Assembly: GCF_028502605.1 (NCBI RefSeq)
Contig: NC_079233.1
Coordinates: 5,332,001 to 5,396,000 of the forward strand
Reading direction: 5' to 3'
Length of the DNA stretch: 64,000 bases
Source of the DNA: Trichoderma breve
Lineage: Eukaryota > Ascomycota > Sordariomycetes > Hypocreales > Hypocreaceae
The notes beneath the pieces are model-generated. The model did not search any database. It worked only from the letters and a program-made list of their open reading frames with translations, and had not been told where the DNA came from. The stretch's first letter is position 1. The number at the start of each line of letters is the position of its first letter. Shown piece by piece: positions 24,852-35,492 of the stretch. Position numbers and translations under genes: made by a program.

Positions 24852-27641
24852 AGAGGCGCCGGTGGGGGGGACGAAGATGCCAGAAGGCGAGGGAGGGTCG
24901 TCGGTTCGGCTTGATTCGAAAAGCTTGAAACAAGGCACTTCCGATGAAGACCAAGGCCCAAGATGCGGCTTGCACTGACTGACAGCGGGGTTTATGGAGA
25001 GGGTGTTGCGCTATTAGGACGTCGAACCTTGCACGATAGCGTGGTCTCGTAAGGGACCTAGGCCTAGTAGGGGACGAGATCGAGATGGCGAGGGTGGATG
25101 ATGGAGTGGGTAACGGAGCGTTGATCCTCTGCAACGTCTTTTCTCCAACGGCTTTGGCTCTGGAGGCATGCGAGCAGGGCCCAAGCACGGCAGACGATGG
25201 CGATGACAGGCCGGGCTGTGCTGTGATATGATGGGCGAGAGCTGAACTGCTGAAGATCTGCGCGCCAGCACACGGGAGGCGAATCCGGACAGAGAGACAC
25301 GCAGCTTTTCCGAGACTGGGTAGGGCTTATCAAGTCTGAGGGAAAGACCCTCGAGGATTAAGCAGGCAGTGGGAAAGGAGAATAATCGTAAGCAGCTGTG
25401 AGCGGGCGGGAAGACAAAGGATTAGGGGAGATTTGCGCAGCGCAGAAACAGAGCACCAGACAGCTGAAAGCACTCGACAACTCGCAGAGAGAGGGGGTTT
25501 GATTGCAAGTTGCCCGGCCCTGAATCAACACACAGACATCCACACAACGGCCACAGGCGGCGAGTGCCGGTCTAGAGCTTCGGAGCCCAAGTTTGAGAGT
25601 CGTCTGAGGTCCAGAGTCTTAGGGTCTAGAGCCGGGGACGATTGACGGACCCGACAATAAGGGTCGCCTGGTGGTGGGACTGCTGATCTGATCAGCACGG
25701 CGAGTTTGTCTGTGGAGATGGGCAGCTGTTGCTAGTGGTGAGGACGAGGCAGAGCGCTGATCAACGGCCAAACCCTCGATTCGAGCATGGCGGGTTTTCG
25801 TATTATGTGGTATTATGTGGTATTATGCCGGCACCTCAACCGGACTGCTCTGCTAGCAGCTGAAGGAGTGTTACCATGCTACTGTAATGCCAATGCTTGC
25901 ACGGGTGAGATGGATTGAAAGCAGGGAGACGAACGGGGCGCCTCGGTGGGGGAAGCAAAAGACCCCATCCGCCCAAGGTCTGGCCATCACGGGTCATCCT
26001 TGGCTTCAGAGCGAGCCCCCAACTTTTCTTTTTCTTGTTCCTTTTTCTTTTTTTCCTTTTTACTCTTCGGTGACTACTGTACCTACTATACGATACCCTT
26101 GAACCCTTAGGGCTATGAACGGGCTGTACATACGTTGCACCAGCCTACAACTCTTCACGTCAGGCGGACCGTTTTGCGCTGTACTTGTAGCTGTAGCATA
26201 GTGCATACACAAGACTATGCGCACCGTCGTGTGTTTCCAGCACCGAGATGGATCTCCTCGGGTAATTCCCACCTAGCAAGGCTTGGTCAAGGCTTGGTGT
26301 CTGGCCTGGCAGGGATTCGCGGAGGGGCCCCTCCGAAGCCCACAGCCTTTTCTCGGCTGGAGCTGGACGAGATTCCAAAGTTGGGACGCATAACGGCTTG
26401 TCTCAACTACATACGACGAGTACGAGGACAGGCAGCGTTGAGAGATGGCCGATGCTCTGCGCTCGCGACTCACAGCATCGAGATCGGACTGCGAGGGTTA
26501 TACGGATACACACCCGCGTCATACTGATCACGTCGGTGCGGAGTGCATTCTGTGTCGTTGTACATTTCCAGGCCGGGTATGTACAGTTGTGCGTATAAAG
26601 CTGGATCCCTGCCGTTGATTTTCGATTGCTGAGCCTGAGGCGGAACTGAGACTCACGCTTGCACTCACTACCGCCATCGACCGGTCTAGATGCCTTTTCG
26701 CTGCCCGCTAAAACAGGGGCCGCAGGGTTGGTTATTTGCCGCTCGGTGACTGAAAATTTTGGATTTTTAGGGCGCTAGCTGGAGGCAAATTGACAAAGAG
26801 AATGCCGATAGAGCTGGCAGCTTGACTTCAATATTCTTTAGCTGTCCAACCAAGAGGCTTCAGATATACCTCGGCATATGAGCAATCCACAGGTTTGGCC
26901 ACCGGGCAGGTAGTGTAGAGGCAGTGCTGGAGTGCTTGATTATTTTTTTTCTCCTCACCGGAGGCTTGAGAAAGCGGGAAAAGAGAAGAGGAAAACAAGG
27001 AAGATCCACACCTCCCAACCGGAAGTAACCTATGAGTAAAAACCGTTAGATATCCATATGGAGTAAAGGATTTGCGTCACGCTGCATGTGATATGATATG
27101 TGAAAAGAACGGATGCGAATATCTTGGAATCGACCTCCCACGATAGCGAGAAAAGAACAGCCGTTCCACGGCGAGTTCTGTTGACAAAACGGCTTAGTAA
27201 ATAATATTTGAATATGGCACATACTCGCCTGAAAGAGCCTGAGAGCTCTACAAATCAGTAATTGAATGTTCCTACATACATTTGAGTACATGTACTCCGT
27301 ACTCAGTGGTTCGTTCGAGCTTTTAGCGCCGCGGATATTGTCGCCGGCCCTTAATCTATTCTGCATGTGCCTCCCAGGCACCTTTGCGAATTAAGCCCCC
27401 TCCTACCCGTTACCCCCCATGTGAACCTCGCTGCAGGTCGCTCAAGACGCGGCCATTTCACGCAATGACATGGGCTGATCTGGTTACGCGGCTGGTAAAT
27501 CGTTTAATTGCGCACCTGGGATGCTTACCCGGCTTCAAGCAGAGCATCGCCGCATGAAAGGTTATGTGGATGCCGGGTAGCGGCTTGGAAATTGGTCCTT
27601 GATTAAGCGCTAATACTTTGGAGATAAATAAACACATATCT
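24852..27641. other. Intergenic, 5' region of the histidine kinase
   Basis: The first 170 bp stay open in the kinase frame and may be leader or part of an unseen exon. Farther out I see a tandem TATTATGTGG repeat at 25801-25827, CT-rich tracts near 26030 and a TACTCCGTAC word at 27292-27302. Reading frames of up to 130 codons (26135-26527, 27046-27381) lack motifs, and I do not call them. Confidence 0.45.
25801..25827. repeat. Tandem repeat, TATTATGTGG units
   Basis: Two full copies and a partial third of a 10-mer are visible upstream of the kinase gene, with no coding overlap. Confidence 0.75.
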
Positions 27642-27910
27642 GAGAGTACTATTCATCACTCCAAGTCGGATATCTAGCATTCTAATGACTGCGTGAGTTC
27701 AAGTGTTGGAACAAGATGCGAAGAAAAGTCTGGTATCTGCAGATATAGCTACTTTTTCTATTCAAGATTAGCTGCCACTCTCCTCTGGTATATGCTGCTA
27801 TGGCTATATTTCTCTAGCACTTGGTATTATCACTACATAGCGGTGGGTAGCTTTACATTCAAGACATGGGATGCTGGATAGCAAATCGGGGGCGCTGAAT
27901 AGCCACTCCC
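27642..27910. mobile_element. MITE-like element, copy 1 (about 269 bp)
   Basis: The left end (GAGAGTACTATTCATCACTCC, then GTCGGATATCTAGCAT) and the right end, read on the minus strand (GGGAGTGGCTATTCAGCG, then TTTGCTATCCAGCATCCCAT), are imperfect inverted repeats of about 45 bp. Both match the ends of the element at 56489-56765. No reading frame of note lies inside, so it is non-autonomous. Flanks (CACATATCT / TAAATATAC) agree at only five of nine positions, as expected of an old insertion. Confidence 0.65.
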
Positions 27911-29772
27911 TAAATATACGTATGTACGCTATATACGCAACCTTGGTGTTGCTTGTTGGCCGATAGGCCATTGTAGTCATTATTAGACAGTATGGCTAAC
28001 AGAGCTCCGGTGACAGCAAATGTCCCTTGCTGATCGCTTGCTGACATACTGTATACGTACAAAGAGTTGACGATCTGGAAGGCTTTAAGGCCGGCTAAAG
28101 AAGCATCAACCAAGCTGCCTATCGATACAGCGCAAGGACAGCTCAGCTAGACCGCAGCGCCCGTATATTCCTAGACTCAATATTTGTTTCATGGCGTTTA
28201 TGCAGAGTCTCATCTTGCCGCCTCAAAAGGCCGGATCCCGTTCCGAGCGGAGAAACGAGTGGAGCCTCTGAATGCCTGTATGAGCGGGTTTAAGGCTGTC
28301 GCAGACACTGTCGTACAACGTGTACCGCATCTGTAAGGGTTGATGAGGCTCGCTTCAACATGAAATGACTAAGGCCTGGTGGCGGCGACTCAGACAAGAG
28401 ACGGTCGCGGCGGAAGAGGCGTCGCCGCCTCAAAGCCAAGTTGAGGGTCAGCTTACTCAGACTTTGGCGCACGACACTTACACAGCAAGAATGAAGAGAC
28501 GAGATCTCATTTACACGTGCAAAATGAAGAGGAAAATTGACGTTTTTTGTATGGAGCAGACTGGCAAATTCAAGAATCTCATTTCAAGTAGTATGGATAC
28601 TCCATATGTAGGTACAGAGGATGTATGTGCTCGTTGCTGTTAAGATTGGTGGCGCCCAGGCACAGCAGCTTCAAGCAGACACAAGTCCAATCCCAATCCA
28701 TGGCAAAAAGCTCGAGTCGGCGCACTAATGGCGCCACTTGTTGACCCCGTCGCCGAATAAGATTCCAGAGCAACAAGTTGTGCGAGCGTCACCTCAACAC
28801 GCGAGATGGCGTCAACGTTGCTTGAGCGGAATGCCGGAGCCGGGCGCCTTCATGTTGGTTGTGCCTGTACAGTGACAGTAACATGTATACGAGATGCCAG
28901 ACATCCGAACCTGCAAGAAACGTGCTCGGCATCACCAGCAGCAAGGGAATGGGCGCATAAACCACGAGTCGACCCGGGTTTAACATGGCCTTCAATGTCC
29001 AGGTTTTCCCTTTTTCTCTCGAGATTCCCACTCAGCTGTCCAAATCCCGCAACGAACGGCAGCCCTCGCAGCGCCGTGATTGGCCCGTCAATGTCCGGCC
29101 CGGCCAATCGAGCCATGCATCTCCGATCTTGGGCGCTTAAACTTCCCATCGAGCCGCCGCTGCGATTGGCCCGGTCTGTTGCTGTTACCCGCGCTCGGCC
29201 CAATCACGAGGCGCGTAGCCCATCACAGGCTCAAGCGCCCGCACCTTGCAGAAGCTTTCCCCACCTCCCAGCGAGTGCCAATGAAGCCATCAGGCTATCA
29301 GTGGTCGCTGGAAGGGCCCCGTTCACAGAGCCAAGAGGCGCCGGTTCCCTCTCACAGGCCCTTTAAACGGCCGCCGCCCCCCCAACGGAGCGATGGGCAG
29401 CGTGAGTTCAATTCAAATAAAGCTGTGCTGTGATTTTTTGAACGGATATTACAAGGCTGGTCCGAGTTCTTGGAGTTGAAGCGCTGGCGTTGTTTCTTCG
29501 AGATCGCGACGTCGACCAACTAAAGTCAGAGCTTATACGTCCGGGTGCATATGCATATGCGGACATGAGCCTGTAAGCTGCTTCTGCTTCGCTGCCAAGC
29601 CAAAGCGCGCATCCGAGCTTCAATTCTCGACGCCCTGCGTAACGGATTCGATTTCGCGCAGAAGAACACCGAATCATTATCGAGTTGCATCTACGGGATT
29701 GATTTTGAGCAGCCGCAGTCGACAAGCAACCAAAGACTACTCTCGAGAAGAAGATAAACGACAGTCGACAAA
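27911..29772. promoter_or_regulatory. Intergenic; upstream region of the four-helix membrane protein gene
   Basis: No gene is supported between 27911 and 29772. The 28800-29450 stretch is GC-richer and contains a cluster of CCAAT boxes (separate entry). The last 300 bp are pyrimidine/AT mixed and lead to the ATG at 29773. Confidence 0.45.
29079..29204. promoter_or_regulatory. CCAAT-box cluster, four sites in alternating orientation
   Basis: ATTGG at 29079-29083, CCAAT at 29104-29108, ATTGG at 29165-29169 and CCAAT at 29200-29204 all share flanking GGCC (GATTGGCC / GGCCAATC). This is the sequence bound by the fungal HAP/CBC complex. It lies 570-690 bp upstream of the gene at 29773. Confidence 0.55.
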
Positions 29773-30731
29773 ATGGGCATCCTTGACACCAACCGGAAGT
29801 TCACTTACCACATCCTCCATCGAAAATGGCCCAGAGTCCCGAGACTGGCCATCCGCTGGTTGATGCTGGCGGAATTCATCGGCCTCGTGCCCATCCTGAC
29901 TATTTTTGGTCTCTCCCAGCCTGATCTGTATCGATCTGCCATGTGGAAGATTGGCTGGGACCACCGCCTCAACTCGAACCCCGATGTCATCCTCTTTGCC
30001 TATGCCAACCATGTGGCTCAGCCAAAGATTCCTCTCATCTGGTCAAGAACGTGAGTAAAGACTCACTCGTTGAAAAGGGAAATTTCTTTACTGACAGCGT
30101 CATATCAGGCTCACTGACTTCAATGTCGCCATCTCCGTCATCTCTCTCTTCTTCCTGCTCACCAAGCTCATTGCGGTTATCATGAGAATCTGGTACCCTC
30201 TCCTGTCCACTCTGGGCAGCTTGGCACTGCTTGTTCTCTACGCCGTGAGCGTCTACGGCCAGGTGGGCCCCGACTACAGTGATCCGAGATACCCTGCCCC
30301 GGCAGCATGGTACTTTAGATATGGCTGCGATATGGCCAAGCCGTATGGACAGTACACCAACTGCCAGATTGCGCAGGGTTCGCTCTTTATCACGTTGTAC
30401 ATGTTGTAAGTCTCATCCGATGTCTGCGCCACGGTTTCTCTGCATGTATGCTAACTCCATTCACAGGACCATATATGTGATTGTCCTCGGCTTCTCGCTC
30501 TACTGCATGTGGCCAAACCCTCTCAACAATCTCGAGACCGACGAGGATGAGGATGACGAGGCACCGAGCATCAAGGAGGGCAAAGGCCTGGAGATGTCCG
30601 GTTGGCCAACCAACATGAAAACCCCAATGGCATCGGGAGCCATGCCCTTTACGCCGAGAACACAAGCCTTCCACATCCTCGACCGAAAGCTTCCGCTAAG
30701 ACAGGAGCACGAGGCGATGGTATACTCTTAG
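29773..30731 (+). CDS. Four-transmembrane-helix protein of unknown function
   Basis: Three exons, 29773-30050, 30109-30405 and 30467-30731, give 279 residues. The protein begins MGILDTNRKFTYHILHRKW with no signal peptide. It has four hydrophobic helices: about 26-48 (LAIRWLMLAEFIGLVPILTI), 95-116 (FNVAISVISLFFLLTKLIAV), 119-142 (YPLLSTLGSLALLVLYAVSV) and 184-208 (LFITLYMLTIYVIVLGFSLY). Between helices 3 and 4 is a soluble loop with DYSDPRYPAPAAWYFRYGCD and a second Cys, which could form a disulfide. The C-terminal tail is acidic, then polar, and likely cytosolic. The layout recalls fungal MARVEL-like four-helix proteins, but I do not recognise the family and assign no function. Introns are GTGAGT/CAG and GTAAGT/CAG and the frame is intact. 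Confidence 0.82.
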
Positions 30732-31565
30732 GCACGCTGTGTTTTCTTTTCTTGTCTATTTATACGTCCCCTGACAAATGGGCGACTTGGGTTACTCGGC
30801 GGGAAAAATCGGCGCAAGGCGTTTCCATGCTTTTACGCATGTAATATGACGGTTAATGACACCAAGGCCCTGGAGGCTGACAGGCACAGGCACAAGGAGG
30901 AGGAATGAGAAGCCACCTCCAAAAATTGCCACCGTCCACCTATATGTTTTCTTTTCTCTTCCTTTCTTTTGTCTTATATATATACCCACATTTGATGAAC
31001 AATCCAGCCAAATATAGCAAATTCTCCTAGCAGCCTTGATTACAAGCCATGCGTCGCCGTATATCGCAGATAATGAAGATAACAACCAGAGAAGTTCCGA
31101 TTCCAGGCGGAATCTTCCGTCCCGGCCCAGTTCCGGAGTCGCTCCCCCAGAACCGGCCCGGCCTCTGCACATCAAGTAATGGATCCATAATGAACACCAT
31201 CAATTGATTCCACCAAAAAGCCCACGCTTTCTTGGCTTCTAGCGCCTAGAAACGGAATTTGGACCCTGGCCAGTGCCGGCATTGTGCCCTGTGACCCCGC
31301 TGCTGCACTCCCGCGTTTTCGAGACGTCAGAGCTGTGCGCATCACCTTCGCCCTGTTTTTCCCCGCCTCCATCCGCACCTTTTGACCCGGCCCGGTCTTT
31401 GAAGGCTGTCTCCTCCGCATTCTGCATTTCCAATCACATCCCGAGGAACCTCCCCCCAATTGACGGCTGCCGGTTTCATTTCGCGAGTCGTTACCGTTAC
31501 CTCATATATTAGGTTGACCCGTTCTCTTTTTTTCGTCGACTTCTCCCCTCTTTTTGTTTGTTCCC
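30732..31565. promoter_or_regulatory. Intergenic, promoter of the semialdehyde dehydrogenase gene
   Basis: This holds the 3' flank of the membrane-protein gene and the promoter of the next. Pyrimidine-rich tracts occupy 31360-31390 and 31520-31560. No further gene is seen. Confidence 0.45.
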
Positions 31566-33350
31566 ATGGCGTTACTGCATAGACTCGCTTCTCCCTCGAC
31601 ATTTCGCTTCGCTCCCGGTGTATCGTCCATATTATACAGAAGAGCTTCAACCATGGCTCCCAAGGTGCGTGCGCAGTGGCGCAATAGCCCAAGTGTCCAA
31701 TTTCCAAAACTGGCTGAAGGCTAATCCGAATTGAAAACGTACAGCTCAGAGATCCGTCCTTGCTGAAGCAGGATGTCTGCTATGTTAACGGACAGTGGGT
31801 AGCTGCCAAGTCTGGCAAGACATTCAAGGTCAACGGTTAGTCACGGCCTCATATTCCCATCTTCTCGAGTGTCTCTATGAAAGTAGCTAACCCCTTCGAA
31901 TGCCAGACCCTGCCACTGGCGAATTGATCGGAACTGCCCCCGAATTCTCCATCGAAGACACTGAGTCAGCCATCACTGCCGCCGCCGATGCTTTCAAGAC
32001 CTTCCGCTCATTGACCGGCCGCGAGCGCTCCAAGATGCTGCGCAAGTGGTACGACCTCGCCGTGGAAAACGCCGAGGATATTGCCCAGCTTATTACTTGG
32101 GAGAACGGAAAGCCGCTTGCCGATGCCAGAGGCGAATCTACCTATGCTGCCAACTTCTTTGAGTGGTTCAGCGAGGAGGCGCCGCGCGTATATGGTGATG
32201 TCATTCCTGCCACCGTGCCTGGAAACCGGGTGTGGACTCTCAAGGAGCCCGTTGGTGTCTGTGGTCTGATTACACCGTACGTTGAACCGACTACTTCTCA
32301 TTGTAGGATATATATGCTGACACAAATGGCCACAGTTGGAACTTCCCCGCTGCCATGATCACACGAAAGATTGGCCCTGCGCTGGCAGCCGGATGCACAG
32401 TCGTGTGCAAAGCTCCCGGAGAGACACCATTCACAGCCCTTGCGCTCGCTGAGCTGGCTCACCGCGCGGGTATCCCCAAGGGTGTTGTCAACATTGTGAC
32501 GACATTGGATAACACCGTGGCCATTGGCGAACTGTTGACTACCCATCCCACTATCAAGAAGGTTTCCTTCACTGGCTCCACTGGTGTCGGCAAGCTCCTG
32601 ATGAAGCAGTCATCCGCCACACTCAAGAAGCTGTCATTGGAGCTCGGCGGAAACTCTCCCTTCATCGTCTTCGACGACGCCGACCTCGACGCCGCTGTGG
32701 CCGGCGCCATCATGTCTAAATTCCGATCTTCAGGGCAGACTTGCGTGTGCGCCAACCGAATCTACGTCCAAGAGGGCATCTACGAGGCCTTTGTCACAAA
32801 GTTTGTCGAAAAGGTCAAGCAGTTCAAGGTCGGCAACGGCTTCGCCGAGGGCACCACCCACGGCCCCCTCATCCACGGCCGCGCCATCTCAAAGGTCGAC
32901 GCCCACGTCCAGGACGCCGTCAAGAAGGGTGCGAAGCTCCTCGTCGGCGGCCAGAAGCTGCCTGACGTCGGCCCCAACTTCTTCCAGCTCACCGTCCTCC
33001 GCGACATGAAGGCTGACATGGCCATTGCCTCGGAGGAGACTTTTGGTCCCGTTGCCGGCCTCTTCCCCTTCAAGACCGAGGCCGAGGTCGTCCAGCTGGC
33101 CAACAACTCCGAGGTTGGCCTGGCCGGCTACTTCTTCTCTCGCGATTTGGAGCGGGTTCACCGCGTTGCCGAAGCTCTCGAGGTTGGCATGATTGGTGTC
33201 AACACGGGCATCATCTCCGACCCTGCGGCGCCATTCGGCGGTGTCAAGGAGAGCGGTTTCGGCCGAGAGGGATCAAAGTATGGTATTGCAGAGTACCAAA
33301 TCACCAAGATGATTACCTACGGCGGTATGGGTAAGCCTCTGCAGAGCTAA
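31566..33350 (+). CDS. Succinate-semialdehyde dehydrogenase (GABA shunt)
   Basis: Four exons, 31566-31664, 31745-31835, 31907-32276 and 32336-33350, encode 524 residues of an aldehyde dehydrogenase of the succinate-semialdehyde class (Uga2/GabD/ALDH5). It oxidises succinic semialdehyde to succinate with NAD(P)+, the last step of the GABA shunt. Visible motifs are [23 protein letters not shown] (start of the cofactor fold), FTGSTGVGK, the general base Glu289 in LELGGNSPF, and catalytic Cys323 in SSGQTCVCANR. The C-terminal signature PFGGVKESGFGREGSKYGI is typical of SSADH. The first 29 residues (MALLHRLASPSTFRF...) look like a mitochondrial presequence, and a second in-frame ATG at 31653 begins MAPKLRDPSLL, a normal cytosolic start. 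All splice sites are GT-AG and phases agree. Confidence 0.92.
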
Positions 33351-33763
33351 GTAGTTAAAAGCGAGATAGAGTAGCCAATGATTTTTAATGTCCCACGATT
33401 CAATGAAATAACGATAATTACACACATGGAATGAATCAATACCAGAAGTGAAACTCTGCCATCTTTTCCTTTGTAGATAATGGCATCGTAGTCCCAAATG
33501 TGCTTGGTTTCTGCAAATAATGGTTCCAGGAACCCATGTAATATTAAGCCATCCAAAAAGGGCAAAAACTAGTCTTCTGCAGTCAGAAAAAGGAATTAGA
33601 CTTCTGATGGAAATCCAACCATCTGCAACTCTATTTACATTCTGCACCTAGTAAGAAATAGCAGTATGATGACATCGATTCAAATTCTTGCTCTGAAAGT
33701 GTCCTGAGAACAGTAAACTTTATAAAATCTTCTTTTCTGCAAACCCACAACAATTAGTAACCA
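33351..33763. other. Intergenic between SSADH and tRNA-Val
   Basis: AT-rich 3' flank. The reading frames on the minus strand (33273-33647) lack any motif. No gene is called. Confidence 0.5.
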
Positions 33764-33845
33764 GACTATGTGGCGCAGTGGTTAGCGCAGTCGCCTTACA
33801 AAGTAATACCGCGAAAGGTCGCAGGTTCGACCCCTGCCATGGTCA
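33764..33845 (+). tRNA. tRNA-Val (anticodon TAC) with a 9-nt intron
   Basis: The acceptor stem GACTATG (33764-33770) pairs with CATGGTC (33838-33844, one G-U pair). The D arm is GCGC-AGTGGTTA-GCGC and the T arm GCAGG-TTCGACC-CCTGC. The anticodon stem GTCGC (33790-33794) pairs with GCGAA (33811-33815) except for one G-A mismatch at its base. The anticodon loop is C-T-TAC-A, an inserted AAGTAATAC (33801-33809), then C. Removing nine bases gives loop CTTACAC, close to the yeast tRNA-Val(UAC) loop as I recall it. A T run follows downstream as the Pol III terminator. The identity is fairly sure; the exact intron borders are inferred. Confidence 0.8.
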
Positions 33846-34314
33846 TTTCTCAAGACTGAGATTTCTCTTTTTGCTATTATTCATATACTTATCATCATCT
33901 GTTGTTTTCTTTTTGGCACTGAGACCTTGCGGAGGTGCTTACTGCTCCCTTGCAGATGTCGTGTTGATGTTCCCTTTTTGGTCTGGAGATCTAATGGTGG
34001 GGTAAGAGGTCTTGCGAGGGTATGGAGGGCACTACAAATGAACAGAAGAGTACAGCTATATCAGGTTAACTTTCCTTGCATATTCTAGAGTACAGAATCA
34101 AGAAACATAATGTAGACGACATAGATATGTAATTCAGTTACTCGGTCTATTCGGCAGCTCCTCAAGCAGACTTCTTGTGACCGTCAACACTCTTATCTTA
34201 TCAGGACGCAGCAGGTGGGGTGACGTACTTGGTACCTCGTGCAAGCTTCTGCAAGCTCTTACACGAAACAGAAGACTATCCATAACCATCACCAACACCA
34301 ACACATCCATTGCC
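33846..34314. other. Intergenic between tRNA-Val and the recycling factor gene
   Basis: This holds the tRNA terminator T run (about 33867-33873) and the promoter of the next gene. No other feature is recognised. Confidence 0.5.
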
Positions 34315-35282
34315 ATGGCGCTCTCACGTACTAGCAGCCTTGCCAGCCACGGAATGCGCCTGTTGGCGCAGAGAGAAGGGCAAGATCACTCTATCAAACC
34401 AATTGCCATTCCCACGGATGGAACAGCTCAAGCTAACCTTAGCATTCAACTTCATACAGGCGCCAACTCTCCAGCATCTCCTCTCTCCTCCCATTGACGA
34501 TCGTTACACACACAATCCGGCCCTCTCACACCCCCTCATCCGTCCGTCCATTCAACAACTCCGCGCCTCTCCTCAAAAAGCGCAAAATCGCCGGCGCAAG
34601 CAACAGCCCCTCCTCGCGAGACGCAGACTCAGCCGCTCCCTCACCCTCATCATCATCCTCCCCCAGCTCCTCCTCCAAGGCCGACCACGGACAGCCCAAC
34701 CCCGAAGACCCCCTCGACTTCTCCTCCCTCACCGCCGCATACGTCTCCATCGACGCCCACTTCAAGACCCAGCTCCAGGCCGTCCTGCACGGCGGCCGCT
34801 TCAACCCCGACGCCCTCGGCGCCCTCTCCGTCGCCATCAAGGACGACGATGGCTCCAAGGTTACTTTCCCCCTGCGCGAGCTCGCCCAGATCGTGCCTCG
34901 CTCCGGACGCATCATCTCTCTCCTCGTCAATGAGCGCGAGTATCTCAAGCCCATCATGTCCGCCGTCCAGGCCAGCAAGGACTTCAACCAGCAGCCCCAG
35001 CGCTCCGATGACAACGAGCTCGAGCTCCTCCTCAAGGTCGAGATGGAGCGCAAGGAGGACCTCGTGCGTCGTGTAAAGGACGCTTGTCAAGGCTGGAGGG
35101 ATCGCGTGCGCCAGGCTCGCACTAAGCATGAGAAGGCGCTCAAGGACTGGAAGAAGAACGGTACTGTGCTGCCCGACGTGGTGCGCAAGGCGGACAAGGA
35201 GCTGCAGAAGCTGCAGGACAAGAAGATGAAGGAGATTGATGGCGAAGAGGCGCAGGTGATTAAGCAGATTGATCGCAGGTAG
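34315..35282 (+). CDS. Mitochondrial ribosome recycling factor
   Basis: Two exons, 34315-34379 and 34460-35282, give 295 residues. The product is the ribosome recycling factor that, with mitochondrial EF-G2, splits post-termination mitoribosomes. The N-terminus MALSRTSSLASHGMRLLAQREGRQLSS, continuing through HTPSSVRPFNNSAPLLKKRK, is a long Ser/Arg-rich mitochondrial presequence. The RRF core begins about residue 95 (DPLDFSSLTAAYVSIDAHFKTQLQAVLHGGRFNPDALGAL) and ends in a charged helix bundle with MERKEDLVRRVKDACQGWRDRVRQARTK, corresponding to the RRF C-terminal three-helix arm. The only intron that joins the ATG to the core in frame is a GC-AG intron (donor GCAAGA at 34380, acceptor CAG at 34459, branch-like GCTAAC at about 34431). 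No GT donor gives the right phase. It converges with the next gene at 210 bp. Confidence 0.85.
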
Positions 35283-35492
35283 ATTCCCGGCGTATGCGCA
35301 TAGGAAGCCACCCATACCCATTTGTATAATACAAATTTGATATATCACATGAGGAATTGCAGCGTATATGAACATGTATGTTTCCCATTCATGAAGATTT
35401 TTACATCAAAACAGCAGCCATATTTCTAGCGTTCTTTTAATCGTACAAAATACTTTTTTTCTTCTTGTCTTCTTTCATCAACTTCTCCCATC

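Noticed and set aside
26135..26527. 130-codon frame in the kinase upstream region
   Set aside because: No conserved motif or coding-like codon bias; Arg-rich chance frame.
29773..33350. Possible GABA or polyamine gene cluster around SSADH
   Set aside because: The neighbours (a four-helix protein, a tRNA, RRF) have no link to the pathway.
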